The notes beneath the pieces were generated by a model, which made no database searches, was not told the origin of the DNA, and saw nothing but the letters and a program-made list of their open reading frames with translations. Position numbers and translations under genes: made by a program. From Myotis daubentonii (lineage: Eukaryota; Chordata; Mammalia; Chiroptera; Vespertilionidae), in assembly GCF_963259705.1 (NCBI RefSeq), contig NC_081861.1, positions 64,275,623 to 64,339,622 on the forward strand: DNA of 64,000 bases. The letters are read 5' to 3'. Positions 23,085 through 33,675 of the stretch are shown piece by piece. Positions within the stretch are counted from its first letter, which is position 1. Every line of letters starts with the position of its first letter.

Positions 23085-23350
23085 ATCTTTTTCTAAGATT
23101 TCTTTATTGATTAAGTTATTACATATGTGTCTTTATCCCCCCATTACCTCCCATTCCCCCACCCCCCTGGTGTCTGTGTCCATTGGTTAGGCTTATATGC
23201 ATGCATACAAGTCCTTTGGTTGACCTCCCCCCCTTACCCCCACCCTCCCCTACCTTCCCTCTGAGGTTTGAAGGTCTGATCGATGCTTCTCTGTCTCTGG
23301 ATCTGTTTTTGTTTATCAGTTTATGTTGTTCATTATATTCCATAAATGAG
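23085..23350 (-). mobile_element. Younger bat L1 3' end, antisense, nested
   Basis: The plus strand reads TTTCTTTATTGATTAAGTTA, then a C-rich G-poor stretch (CCACCCCCCTGGTGTCTGTG) and GGCTTATATGCATGCATACA. This is the antisense of the 3' UTR seen in sense at 44385-44570. It lies inside the older L1. The duplication is not clear. Confidence 0.75.
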
Positions 23351-24523
23351 TGATATCAGAGATCTCATACTCTGTTCCATGTGGTTGCACCATTTTACAA
23401 CCCTACTAACAATGTATAAGGGTTTCAGTTTATCCGTAACCTCAACAACACTCCTAGTTTTCAATTTTTTAAAATAATAACCATCCTAATGGGTGATATC
23501 TCATGAGATGATATCTCATTGTGGTTTTGATTTTCATTTCTCTGATGATTAAGATGTTAAGCATCTTTTTATATGATTATTGGTCATGTGTACATCATCT
23601 TTGTAGAAATGTCTATTCAAGTATTTTTCCCATTATTTAAATCAAATTAGATGATTTTTGATGAGTTATAGGCATTCTTTACATATTCCAGATACTATCT
23701 CCTAATCAAATATGTGATTTGTAAATTTTTATCCTGTTCCATAGGATGCCTTTTCATTCTGTTGATTGTGCTCTTTGATGCACAAATATTTTAAAATTTT
23801 CTATGGTCCTGTTTATCTACTTTTGCTTCTATTATCTCTATTTTTGATGTCATAACCAAATAATTATTGGCAAGTAAAATGTCATGAAGTTTTCAACCCT
23901 CTGTTTTCTTCTAGCAATTTTGTAGTTTTAGGTCTTATGTTTAGATCTTCAATCCATTTTGAGTTATTTTTTGTATATGTTATAAGATAAGGGTCCCACT
24001 TCATACTTTTGCATGTGGATATCTACTTTTCGCAGCATCATTTGTTGAAGAGACTGTTCTTTTCTTGTTGAGTGGTTTCATTTGACATTCTTGATGATGA
24101 TCATTTGACCATATAAGTTCGTGTTTATATCTGAACTTTCTATTCGATTCCATTGGTCTATTTATTTGTACTGCACTGTTTTGATTAATATTGCTTAGTA
24201 ATATATTTTGAAATCAGAAAATTTGAGTTTTCTAACTGTGTTATTTTTTTTTCAAATTATTTTGGCTATTTGGAGTCCTTGGAGATTCCCTATTAAATTG
24301 GGGATTTTAAAAATGTCTATAAAAATGTCATTGGGATGGTGATGGGGATTGTATTGAATCTGTAGTTCACTTTGGAATGTATGGACTTTTAACATTATTA
24401 ATTTTAACAAACCATGAACAGAAGATATCTTTATATTTATTTTTGTCATACTTAATTTTTTACAGCAGTGCTTTGTAATTTTCACTGTAAAAGTCTTTTA
24501 CCTCCTTGGTCATATTTATTCTT

Positions 24524-24744
24524 TTAAAAAATATATATTTTATTGATTTTTTACAAGGAGGAAGGGAGAGGGATAGAGAGTCAGAAACATCGATGAGAGA
24601 GAAACATAGACCAGCTGCCTCCTGCAAACCTCCTACTGGGGACGTGCCCACAACCAAGGTACATGCCCTTGACTGGAACCGAACCCGGGACCCTTCAGTC
24701 TTCAGGCCGACACTCTATCCACTGAGCCAAACTGGTTTGGCATG
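24524..24744 (-). mobile_element. Ves-type tRNA-derived SINE nested in L1
   Basis: Full-length minus-strand copy with the 14-bp perfect duplication TCATATTTATTCTT (24510-24523 and 24745-24758). It interrupts L1 ORF2. Confidence 0.93.
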
Positions 24745-24803
24745 TCATATTTATTCTTAAGTATTTTATTCTTTTTTATGCTATTGTGAATGGAGTTGTG
24801 TAT

Positions 24804-24866
24804 ATTTTTTATTTATTTTTTATTGCTTAAAGTATTACAAAGGGTATTACATATGTCTCCTCTTTA
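24804..24866 (-). mobile_element. Ultra-short L1 3'-end insertion, antisense
   Basis: About 63 bp, with TTTTTATTGCTTAAAGTATT and TACATATGTCTCCTC, the antisense of the tail seen at 18965. The flanks GAGTTGTGTAT at 24793-24803 and 24867-24877 are a perfect 11-bp duplication. Confidence 0.82.
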
Positions 24867-25507
24867 GAGTTGTGTATTTTGTTTCCTTTTTTGGGTAGTT
24901 TATTGATAATGTGTAGAAACATAACTGATTTGCATATGTTGATTTTATATCCTGCAACTTTGCTGAATTTGTTTATTAGTTCTGTTTTTTGAGGGAGGCT
25001 ACAGTTTTCAAATATGTAAGATCATGTCATCTGCAAACAAGGATAATTTTACTTCTTCATTTCAGGTTTGGATGCCTTTTATTTCATGTCTTGTCTAATT
25101 GCTCTGACTAGGACTATTACTAGTAGTACCATGTTCAACAAAAATGGCAACTGTAGACATTCTTGCCTTGTTCCAGATGTTAAAAGAAAAGCTTTCAGTT
25201 TTTCACCACTGATGATGTTAGCTTTGGGCTTTTCCTGTATGGCCTTTATTGTGGTGGGATAAGTTTTTTCTATACTAAAATTATTGAGAGTTTTTATCAT
25301 GACAGGATGTTGAATTTTATCAAATGTTTTTTCTTCATCTATTGTGATAATCATGTGAATTTTATCCTTCATTCTGTTAATGTGGTGTATCATATGGATT
25401 GATTTGTGTATGTTGAAACATCGTCGACACCCAGGGATAAATTCCATTTGTTCATGGTGTATGATCCTTTTAATGTGCTTTTCAATTTGGTTTGCTAGTA
25501 TTCTTTT

Positions 25508-25675
25508 TATTTTTTTAAATTTATTGATTTTAAAGAGAGAGAAACATTGATATGTTGTTCCACTTGTTTATGCCTTCATTGGTTGCCTCTTACATGTGCC
25601 TGGACCAGGGACCAAACCTACAACCTTGGAGTATGGAGACGACACTCTAACCAACTAAGATACCTGGCCAGGGCT
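25508..25675 (-). mobile_element. Older tRNA-derived SINE nested in L1
   Basis: It is shorter than the Ves copies and has the tRNA-like end CTCTAACCAACTAAGATACC and CTGGCCAGGGC on the plus strand. The flanks GCTAGTATTCTTTT (25494-25507) and GTTAGTATTCTGTT (25676-25689) are a diverged duplication. Similar short SINEs lie at 27618 and 43248. Confidence 0.82.
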
Positions 25676-26159
25676 GTTAGTATTCTGTTGAAGATTTTGG
25701 CATCCATGTTTATTAGGGTTATTGGCCTGTAGTGTTCAGTTCTTGTAGTGCCTTTGCCTTTGATATCAGGACAGTGCTTGCCTCATAACATGGGTTTTGA
25801 AGTATTCTCTCTTCTATTGTGTGGACTTGTTTGAGGAGGATTGGTATTAATTCATTTAAAATGTTTGGTAGGAGTCACAAGTGAAGGCATCTGGTCCTGA
25901 GCCTTTCTTTGTTCGGTGTTTTTTTATTACTGGTTCACTCTTCTTATTTATTATTGGTCTGTTCATACTTTCTATTTCTTCTTGATTCAGTGTTGATAGG
26001 TTGTATGTGTATGAAAATTTATTTCTTGTAGGTTGTCCAATTTGTTGCCATATAATTGCTAACACTAGTCCCTTATGGTCTTTTTTTTTTCATTTCCATG
26101 GCTTTATGCAGTAATGTTTGTAAAGGTTGTAAAGTCTGCAGCTTCCTAATCTACCATTT

Positions 26160-26800
26160 TGCTGATATCATCTTGTGTTTATATATTTTTGATATGTACA
26201 TGTATATGAACACATTTAGTATTACTTTGTAATTTTGCATTTTACATAATGATATCTTATATATACACACAAACAGATATCCTTCTGAAACTAGCTTTTT
26301 AAACACATTATGTTTTTTATATTTATCCATCTAAAACATATAGATCTGGTTCATCCATTTTTTATTGTTTTATAGTATTCCATTATAAGACTATGCTGTT
26401 GTTTATTCAACCTATTGATCAACATTCAAGTTGTTTCCTGTCTGTCATTATTACAAACAATGTTACAATGATAATTGTTCATATTTGTGATATTTCCGTA
26501 GGTTAGACACTCTAAAAGTAGACTTTCAGAGTCACAGACTATGCATATTTTTAAATATACTAAATATTCCCAAATTTATACCCAAAAGGGTATACAATTT
26601 ATATTCCCAGGAGAATAGTAAATTAATTTCCCTTCTTCTAAAACATCTCCAATATTTGGTATTTTGCATTTAATTTTTATGAATTTGAGAAGTATAATAT
26701 GGTATCTTAATTTGCATTCATATCATTAATAGTGAGATTGAGTGTATGTTTCTTGGCTATTGGTATTTCCTATCCTATGAGATTCCCATTACACAGATTT
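26160..26800 (-). mobile_element. Old L1 3'-region fragment, antisense
   Basis: Stretches such as TTTATAGTATTCCATTATAA, CATTCAAGTTGTTTCCTGTC and TACAAACAATGTTACAATGA are antisense L1 ORF2-end sequence from an old subfamily. Its ends are not defined. Confidence 0.6.
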
Positions 26801-27617
26801 TGTAACTATGAAATTTAGGGCAATAATATCTTACTTAAAAGCTTATATCAATGCTGTATGAGATAATATATGCATAACGTAAATGTCTACAGTTTCTTCA
26901 ACTTTCTGGATTCGCCTTTTTCTTTTCTTTAATGTTCAGACAAATTGACGTTATTTCCACATTTCCTGTATTGTTGGAGTATCATCAAGCTCTACAATAT
27001 TTCTAAGGATTCTTGAGAAGCATGTGTATGTGTGTGAGGTTTAGGTATGAGAAGAGTTCTGCTGTTACCTCTCTCTCCAAATTATTGGTCACAAATTGTT
27101 TCTATATTTCTGGTATCATTTTACTTCCTGTAAATTTTACTATTTCTGTTATACATCATTATGATTATGGAAAATAATCTTTTCTCTTTATTCGTCAAAA
27201 CAAGTCTATCTAAAGGCTGTTGTATCTGATAGAATGTATGGAATGATTTGAGAAAATGATAGGTAATTTTGGCTGAGAAGAGAAAATTTCTAATGAAAGT
27301 TAGATATTGTTTCAAAAGTTTTATCAACAGTTTCCTGCCACTTGGAAATGTGTTGCAACTGTTCTTATACAGGTTTGCTGACATTTTGTTAGAGCCCCCA
27401 GAGTCATCTCTTACCTCATTTTTTTTTTTTTTTACTATTCCTCTGATTTTTTTGGAATTTCACTTTCAACTTCCAGGTAATCCCAATTTCTGTTCTGCAA
27501 TGAACAGAAATATATTTCTCTGTGTCTCAAAACTCTCAGGTTATTGTGGGAGGAAGAATCTGGGGCAGGGGTGGCTTAAGTTTCAACTAAAAGGGCCAAT
27601 TGTGAAGTTTAAAAAAT
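26801..27617. other. Non-coding stretch, no element recognised
   Basis: AT-rich sequence with a T run near 27419-27434. An open frame of 119 codons at 27269-27628 has low complexity around the T run and no domain, so it is unlikely to be coding. Confidence 0.35.
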
Positions 27618-27816
27618 TGGCAAGGTAGATTTGTTGGTGGAGCATTGTCCTGACATGCCAAGGTTATGGGTTTGATAACCAGCCTGAAGACATAAAAGAC
27701 TCAACCAATGAATGTATAAGTAAATGGAACAGCAAATTTCTCTCTCTCCCTCCCATCCTCTCCCTTTCTTCCTCTCTTTCTCTAAAATCAATCATTAATT
27801 TAAAATTTTTTAAACA
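27618..27816 (+). mobile_element. Older tRNA-derived SINE
   Basis: The tRNA-like head includes GGTTATGGGTTTGATAACC. The body has ACTCAACCAATGAATGTATA and the tail is TCTC-rich ending in ATCAATCATTAATTTAAAA. This is the same short subfamily as 43248-43433 and distinct from typical Ves. Confidence 0.8.
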
Positions 27817-27882
27817 AAATATCATATTTGACCTGAATATATGCAGCTCCAATACCTCAACACATTCAAAAAGTGCTGGAAG

Positions 27883-28091
27883 GCCCAACCAATGAACCAG
27901 GAAGCATTGACCAATGAACCAGGAAGTCACAGTTCAATTCCTGGTCAGGGCACATGCCTGGGTTGCCGGCTCCGATCCCCAGTGTGGGGCGTGCAGGAGG
28001 CAGCCAATCAATGATTTTTTTCTCATCATTGATGCTTCTATCTCTCTCTCCCTCTACTTCCCTTTCTGAATTCAATAAAAATATATTTTTT
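27883..28091 (+). mobile_element. Ves-type tRNA-derived SINE with internal duplication
   Basis: The perfect 15-bp target duplication AAAAAGTGCTGGAAG lies at 27868-27882 and 28092-28106. The B box region reads CAGTTCAATTCCTGG. The head is aberrant: CCAATGAACCAGGAAG occurs twice in succession, replacing the normal A box end. Confidence 0.92.
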
Positions 28092-28106
28092 AAAAAGTGC
28101 TGGAAG

Positions 28107-28531
28107 AAAATAGGGAGGAACAACATTTATTTGTATAAAAGGCCCAAGCCAGTATAATAAGGCAAGAAAAAGGTATTAAAAACCATAATGATGTGAAAGG
28201 AAAAAGTAAAACTGTCTTTATTGACACACATTTTATGTAAAAGTTCCTACTACTAGTAACATATAATGTTTAAACTTAAAAACAGGACTCATGTAAATAA
28301 TAAATAAATATAAGTTAAACATTTTATTCAACTCATGAATTGAAGAGGTATCCAGTAATATGTTAACAGTGGTGCAAAGGGAAATTTGAGGAGTGAAGAT
28401 TTATATAGACAGCCAAAGTGTTTCTGAAACAAATTTTCTAATAAATGCAAAACTAGTTAATATCCTACATAAAAGTAAACTAACATTTTGTGTAAACTGT
28501 AACATTGTTTGTTTAACTTTTCTACTAACAG
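28107..28531. other. AT-rich non-coding stretch
   Basis: No repeat or gene signal is seen. Confidence 0.4.
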
Positions 28532-28546
28532 AAATCAATTGCATCT

Positions 28547-29545
28547 AAAAAATAAAAAAATAGGAGAATAAATATAGTGCCAGAGTAAGTGGATGCTACA
28601 TGGACACATTCCCAGACAAACTGGAATTACAAGTAAAATACAGAAAAACTTCCTGAATAATCTACGTAAGACTTGCTGGAAAGAACCCTGATAACCGAGG
28701 ACAGAAAGAAGAGGTTGCATAGAGACTAGTAGGAGTGGGAACAAAAGGGCTGGCCAAACTCCCACAGACAGCAACTGAAGTTCTGGAGAGATATCTCAGC
28801 TGTGGGGGTTGCCACTGAAAAATCTGGGGTCTAATCCCTAAGCTGGTACCCCTAGCAGAGAGCACCAGAGCTGAGGTTACCCACATAACATTTGACTGTG
28901 AAAAGTAGTGGGTTGCTATCTGACAGGGAGAAATGGTTGGAAATTCAGGCACCCTCTTAAAGGGCCAATGCACAAAATTCCCTGTGAAGCCACTCATCTT
29001 ATGCTCTGGCAGAGAGGACTCCAGCTGTATGAGCAGAAGTCAGAATCAGGGGCTCTAGGTTAAGAGCTCAGAAGGCAGACACCCTGGTTTCCTGTGCTGA
29101 GTCATTCCCTCATGCTGTGAAAGTCATCTTTTTCACAAAGACATATGTTATACAGGCGGTTTTGCCTGGGGGGGGGGGGATGGGAAGACAGTGATCCACC
29201 CTATTGGAAAACACCTTGCCCCATGCTGCAGAGTTCCTAAGGCCATTTAAGAGACTAAGAATAACAGCCTCCAGGCAGAAGCAATTACTCCACTAAGTTG
29301 AAAAAAAATTTTCGACACACCTGTAAATGATTGCCTGAGGGCAATTCAAGATGGAATCCTATCAGTCTGTAGGCCAAGGCGGTCTCTGGAGGCCTTGAGT
29401 CTTTGCCTGATCTAATTAGTCAGAAACAGCATTTGACACTGTCCTGCACTAGATATTGAGAAGCGAAGCAGATCAACCTTATACATAGTCACAAACCCAA
29501 ACAGGAAACCAAAATGATGAAATAAAAAATAAAAAATAAAAAAAT
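28547..29545 (+). mobile_element. Retrocopy consisting only of L1 5' UTR
   Basis: The interior is bat L1 5' UTR. Sense-strand stretches include CATTCCCAGACAAACTGG, TACAAGTAAAATACAG and CCACCCTATTGGAAAACACC, with a final region resembling the sequence just before ORF1 (AACAGGAAACCAAAATGATG). An AATAAA-rich A tail follows immediately, with no ORF1. The flanks AAATCAATTGCATCT (28532-28546) and AAATCAGTTGCATCT (29546-29560) form a 15-bp duplication with one difference. It therefore looks like an independent L1-mediated insertion of a transcript polyadenylated near the ORF1 start, missing the first stretch of the UTR. Confidence 0.72.
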
Positions 29546-29731
29546 AAATCAGTTGCATCTGACTAGATAAAAATTATGTTAATTTGCATTATTCTCAGAC
29601 AATACTTATTTTCATTGTTATTAGTTTTCTGCAAGTTAACTTTTACCTCTATAGAGATATAAAATAATCTAATCAATAGAATCAGACAAAGGTAAATTCA
29701 CAGATAAACATCACCAGAGATTCTGCTAGAC

Positions 29732-29947
29732 CAGGAATCTGCAAACTCCAGTCCTTTGGCCAAGTCTAGTTCATTGTCTGTTTTTATAAATAAAGTTTTA
29801 TTGGAACACAGCCGCACTCTTTTATTGATCATAGCTGCTTTTGTACTACAGTGACAGAGTTTAGTATTTGTTACAGAGATTGTATGTCTCACAAAACCTA
29901 AAATATTTACTATCTGATCTTTTACAGAAAAAATGTGCTAATTCCTG
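29732..29947. mobile_element. Non-autonomous hAT-type MER element
   Basis: The ends CAGGAATCTGCAAACT and GTGCTAATTCCTG are imperfect inverted repeats. The interior includes AAATAAAGTTTTATTGGAAC and AACCTAAAATATTTACTATC, characteristic of a common mammalian MITE. The 8-bp flanks TGCTAGAC and AACTGGAC match at 5 positions. The family name is not certain. Confidence 0.72.
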
Positions 29948-30091
29948 AACTGGACATTGCACAAACTACATTGAAAAGAAACCTAGTAATCTCTTTTGCC
30001 CATTTCCAAAATTCGGATGAATGTTCTTTAAAATCGTATGGATACCGAAATGAAGTGAAACTAGCAATGTCACAGCATACAAATCAAAATA

Positions 30092-30095
<4 letters not shown>

Positions 30096-30147
<52 letters not shown>
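30096..30147. repeat. (TA)n microsatellite
   Basis: An almost pure TA dinucleotide run of about 50 bp, giving meaningless YI-repeat frames on both strands. Confidence 0.98.
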
Positions 30148-30150
<3 letters not shown>

Positions 30151-30795
30151 TATCTCTATATAGTAGCATAAAACAATTGGGAAATAAATATTAGGGACAA
30201 GGATTATAGGTGTGGCCATAAAGGGGTAGCACAAAGGAACCTTGTAGTAATGGAACAGTTCTATATATCAATTGTGATTATGGTTACATGAATCAACAAT
30301 GTGATAAGCCTGCACAGAACTAAACACACACATGAGTGCATATAAAACTAGTGAAATCTTAGTACTAGTGTGCTCTGTGTGTACTATACCAATGTCAATT
30401 TCCTGGTTTTGATATTATTGTGCTATATTTATACAAGATGTTCTTATTGGGGGGAAATGGGAAGTGTATATAGGAGTATGCATTTGTTTGAAACTTTCTG
30501 TAAATCTATAGCCACAAAAATATGTTGTTCACAGAAAGAATTTTTCTTCAAGAATGTTCATAGCAGCTTCATTAACAATAGCTAAAAATTGGAAACAACT
30601 CAAGTATCCATCATTAGAAGAATAAAGAAAGAGACTGTGGTATATTCATATAGTGAAATAAACACAGCAATAAAAAGAAACGAACTAGTGATACCTGGAA
30701 CTACATCAATGAGTTTCATACATAATATATTGAGGGAAAAGCTGAACACAAAAGTGTACATACTATTTGATTCATACGTGGTTCTATAACAGGTG

Positions 30796-31505
30796 TGTGG
30801 GAACCATGCCAGGTCCCCGGATAGTCAAGGCCAGTGGGAGCACAGAGGCCTTGTTATCAATACATCAGAATGGCCAAAGGCTGCTCTGAGCATGTGCCTA
30901 GGCAGGATGTTCAAGGACTCTGAGCCTGGGAATCCTAATCAGGCTGAGATACCATGAGCGGGTGCAAGGTCACACAGTACACTGTGCCCTTCAGTAGCCA
31001 ATATGATTGAGGTCACTATTGGCACGAAGCCTTCTTTGTCTAAACGCTATAACAGTAGGTTACTGACCAGCTAGTTGGCTGGAGTAGGCTAAGGCGGGAG
31101 TGAGAAGAAGTCTGCTGGAGAGAGCAGCTGGGCAGGAGAGACAGGAGAAGCTGCTGAGCTGGAGAGCTCAGCTACTGCTACGATGTGAGGCGGTGAGTCT
31201 AGGAGGCAGCATGTGGCTGCCCAGGTAATAGCTGTGGGTACAGAGACTGATGCTGCTTTATGGGGAAGATGTATGTTCACCAGCCGGTGTCCGGCTGCCT
31301 GCCTGTGTGGACTTTGCTGTGAGGACTGCTCTTGTCTGATGGCTATAAGGCCACTGGCGTCAGCAATAAAGACTCATTCTTATACACACCCACAACTTCT
31401 CCATCTCCTTTTCTGTCTCCCAAGACCCTCTACCAAGCTCTTCCCAGGCTCAGAGCAGCTCAGAGCACCAGAGCTGGTGCAGAGCTCCTGCTGCGTGCTC
31501 TGACA
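30796..31505 (+). mobile_element. Solo LTR of an endogenous retrovirus
   Basis: The block has TG...CA termini (TGTGGGAACCATGCC to GCTCTGACA) and a perfect 6-bp duplication CAGGTG (30790-30795 and 31506-31511). A polyadenylation signal AATAAAG lies at about 31366. The 710-bp size and 6-bp duplication fit a class II (betaretrovirus-like) LTR. It splits an L1 and no internal retroviral sequence is present, so it arose by LTR-LTR recombination or is a lone remnant. The open frames inside are not viral genes. Confidence 0.85.
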
Positions 31506-32308
31506 CAGGTGAAAAATACAGTAAAAATGATATGTGGTTGCCTCTAGGTGAAGTGACGTGCAGTTGACTGCAAAGTGGCCTGAACAAACTCTCTGAGGTG
31601 ATAGAAATATGCTTTATCCTCACAGGGGTTTGCGTTACATAGGTATAAATTTTACATACATAGGTGTGCACGCACCAAAATAACTATTAGATTATATAGT
31701 TAGTAAGTTTGCATGGCTCAGTGGTATATTTGAGACTTGAGCCAGTGAGTAGATTTTCAAGAGTAGTATAAAACAATTGGAAAATGAATATTAGGGACAA
31801 GAGGGTAGGTGTGGCCATACAGGGGTGGCACATATGCAAAGGCAAAATACTAATACTAGAATATAGCTTGTGGTTTGGGGATTGGGTTTGGAGGTAGTGC
31901 ATCTATGCATGCCGGTTACCTTTGTAGGCCTGGAATCAATTCTACCCCAACAGCAATGAGCACAACTAGGACCAAGTCTTCCTCTATAAATACCATTCTC
32001 TATTTAAATGACCAGGATTCCTTCGAGAATGGCTGATTCCTGGAGGGAGGCACAGAAAGTACAAGACGAGCCTGGAATATCTCATTGTTTCATGAAGTAA
32101 GTACCCAGCGAATGATAGAGACCAATCAAAATGACACAGGAGCTAGCTGGAAACATGTTTCACTGACCAAATCCAGAATGATTTGAAAATCAAACCTAAT
32201 AATGAGGCTACTAGTTTCTAACCCACTGAATAAAATAAAAATTTCTGAATCAATATTGATAAATATCAATAATCAATAAACAAGTTAGAAATGCTCTTTA
32301 TTACAATA

Positions 32309-32438
32309 CTTGGTGTCCCAAAGGAATGTCTATACACTTGAACAGCTGATAGCTCAATTTTGAAAATAAAATGTACTTTTAAAAACACTGCCTTTATAAT
32401 TATTCAAAGTGTGTGTATACATTTTTTGGGGCACTCTA
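32309..32438. mobile_element. Mariner-type MITE
   Basis: The ends CTTGGTGTCCCAAAGGAATG and ATACATTTTTTGGGGCACTC are inverted repeats of about 28 bp, each next to a TA dinucleotide (32307-32308 and 32439-32440). At 130 bp it has no coding capacity. Confidence 0.8.
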
Positions 32439-32960
32439 TAAAATGCCAACTCATTAGAAATAATGACCAAGTGAGAAAATCATCAATAAACGCTAAACAT
32501 TTGGGGGCAAAAGTTTGATAAGGAACAGGATATCTGCCTAATTTCAACACATCTCTCCACAAATTATTCATTCATTGTAAGTGAAAGAATAGTGACTGTT
32601 CAGTGGAGAAACTTGGCATTTATTACCTTTACTCAGGGATGAAAGTTAATATCATCAGTGGTGGGGCATTTCAGCATCTTGTACCTGCTGATCGGATGCA
32701 CCGGAGAAGGGTATTACCCTGTGCGGTATTCCTGCCAAAGTTGTTCCTGGGGACCCATCTGATACACCCAAATCTAGGAACATCTACAAAATAATTGTCC
32801 TGTACTGTTAAAAAAGGTCAAGGTCAATAAAGAATAAGACAAACTGTGGGGCTGTTCTAGGCTACAGGATTTATGACAAGTAGATACAATGTTTGGCCTT
32901 GATTGGATCCCAAACCAGAAAAAAATAGATATAAATATATAAATGTGCAAATTGTCCCCA

Positions 32961-33434
32961 GACTGAGACAACTGGCATAGTACATTGTAGTTACCAGTAT
33001 ACTGAAATATTTAGAGACAAAGTGGTACAGTATGTCCACAATGGCTCCAACTTTCTCTGTTAAAAAATTAAGTGTATGTGTGTGTGTAGGATTATTAGTT
33101 TACCAGACATGGGTTTGTCATGTTGCCAACACTAGAGGATTTCACTCAGTTTTCCAAATCTTGAAATTCATAAAAAATTATTTTGTATCATGTCAGTGAC
33201 TGAGACAACTGGCATAGTACATTGTAGTTACCAGTATACTGAAATATTTAGAGACAAAGTGGTACAGTATGTCCACAATGGCTCCAACTTTCTCTGTTAA
33301 AAAATTAAGTGTATGTGTGTGTGTAGGATTATTAGTTTACCAGACATGGGTTTGTCATGTTGCCAACACTAGAGGATTTCACTCAGTTTTCCAAATCTTG
33401 AAATTCATAAAAAATTATTTTGTATCATGTCAGT
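32961..33434 (+). repeat. Perfect 237-bp tandem duplication
   Basis: 32961-33197 and 33198-33434 are identical by eye over all 237 bp, beginning GACTGAGACAACTGGCATAG in each copy. Each carries a short GT run. The second copy is followed by a SINE target site. Confidence 0.97.
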
Positions 33435-33460
33435 GCTTTCATAAGAAAACACATTTATTG

Positions 33461-33657
33461 CCTGGCCGGTGTGGCTCAGTGGTTGGGTGCTCTCCATGAG
33501 CCAAAAGGTCGTCAGTTCAATTCCCTGTCAGGGCACATGTCTGGGTTGTGGGCTTGATATCTGGTAGGGGGCATGTGGGAGGCAGCCGGTGGATGTTTCT
33601 ATCTCTCCTTCTCCCTTATTCTCTCTCTAAATATCAATAAAAACATATATTTTTTAA
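33461..33657 (+). mobile_element. Ves-type tRNA-derived SINE
   Basis: It starts CCTGGCCGGTGTGGCTCAGT (A box) with a B box GTTCAATTCCC. The 18-bp duplication AAGAAAACACATTTATTG (33443-33460 and 33658-33675) is perfect. Confidence 0.95.
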
Positions 33658-33675
33658 AAGAAAACACATTTATTG

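Larger units (their letters stand above)
22265..26150 (-). mobile_element. Long antisense L1 with nested insertions
   Basis: Antisense L1 text runs from the 3' UTR (22300-22840) into ORF2. Recognisable stretches on the plus strand are GATTGCTTCATCAGATAG-like near 22815, TTCTGTTGATTGTGCTCTTT, TTGAGTTATTTTTTGTATAT, CATTGGTCTATTTATTTGTA, GATCATGTCATCTGCAAACA-like, and the reverse-transcriptase region up to about 26090. The minus frame at 25079-25447 keeps DKIQHPVMIKTLNN and AIRQ-type ORF2 sequence between stops. It hosts SINEs at 22843, 24524 and 25508, a younger L1 end at about 23085 and a tiny L1 tail at 24804. Its ORF2 is dead. Confidence 0.85.
30160..32960 (+). mobile_element. L1 3'-end and 3' UTR segments, interrupted
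   Basis: The pieces are 30160-30789, 31512-31870, about 31990-32308 and 32439-32960. ORF2-end text appears at 30550-30780 (ATAGCAGCTTCATTAACAAT, GAAACGAACTAGTGATACC) and continues across the LTR. Further on is old L1 3' UTR (AAGAATGGCTGATTCCTGGA-like near 32025 and ACATGTTTCACTGACCAAAT). A 75-bp segment at 30164 recurs at 31764, so more than one L1 end, or a duplicated tail, is present. Confidence 0.6.

Noticed and set aside
29966..30169. Open frames of YI repeats on both strands
   Set aside because: These are a (TA)n microsatellite.
31213..31547. Frames within the solo LTR
   Set aside because: LTRs of this kind are regulatory and no viral protein motif is present.
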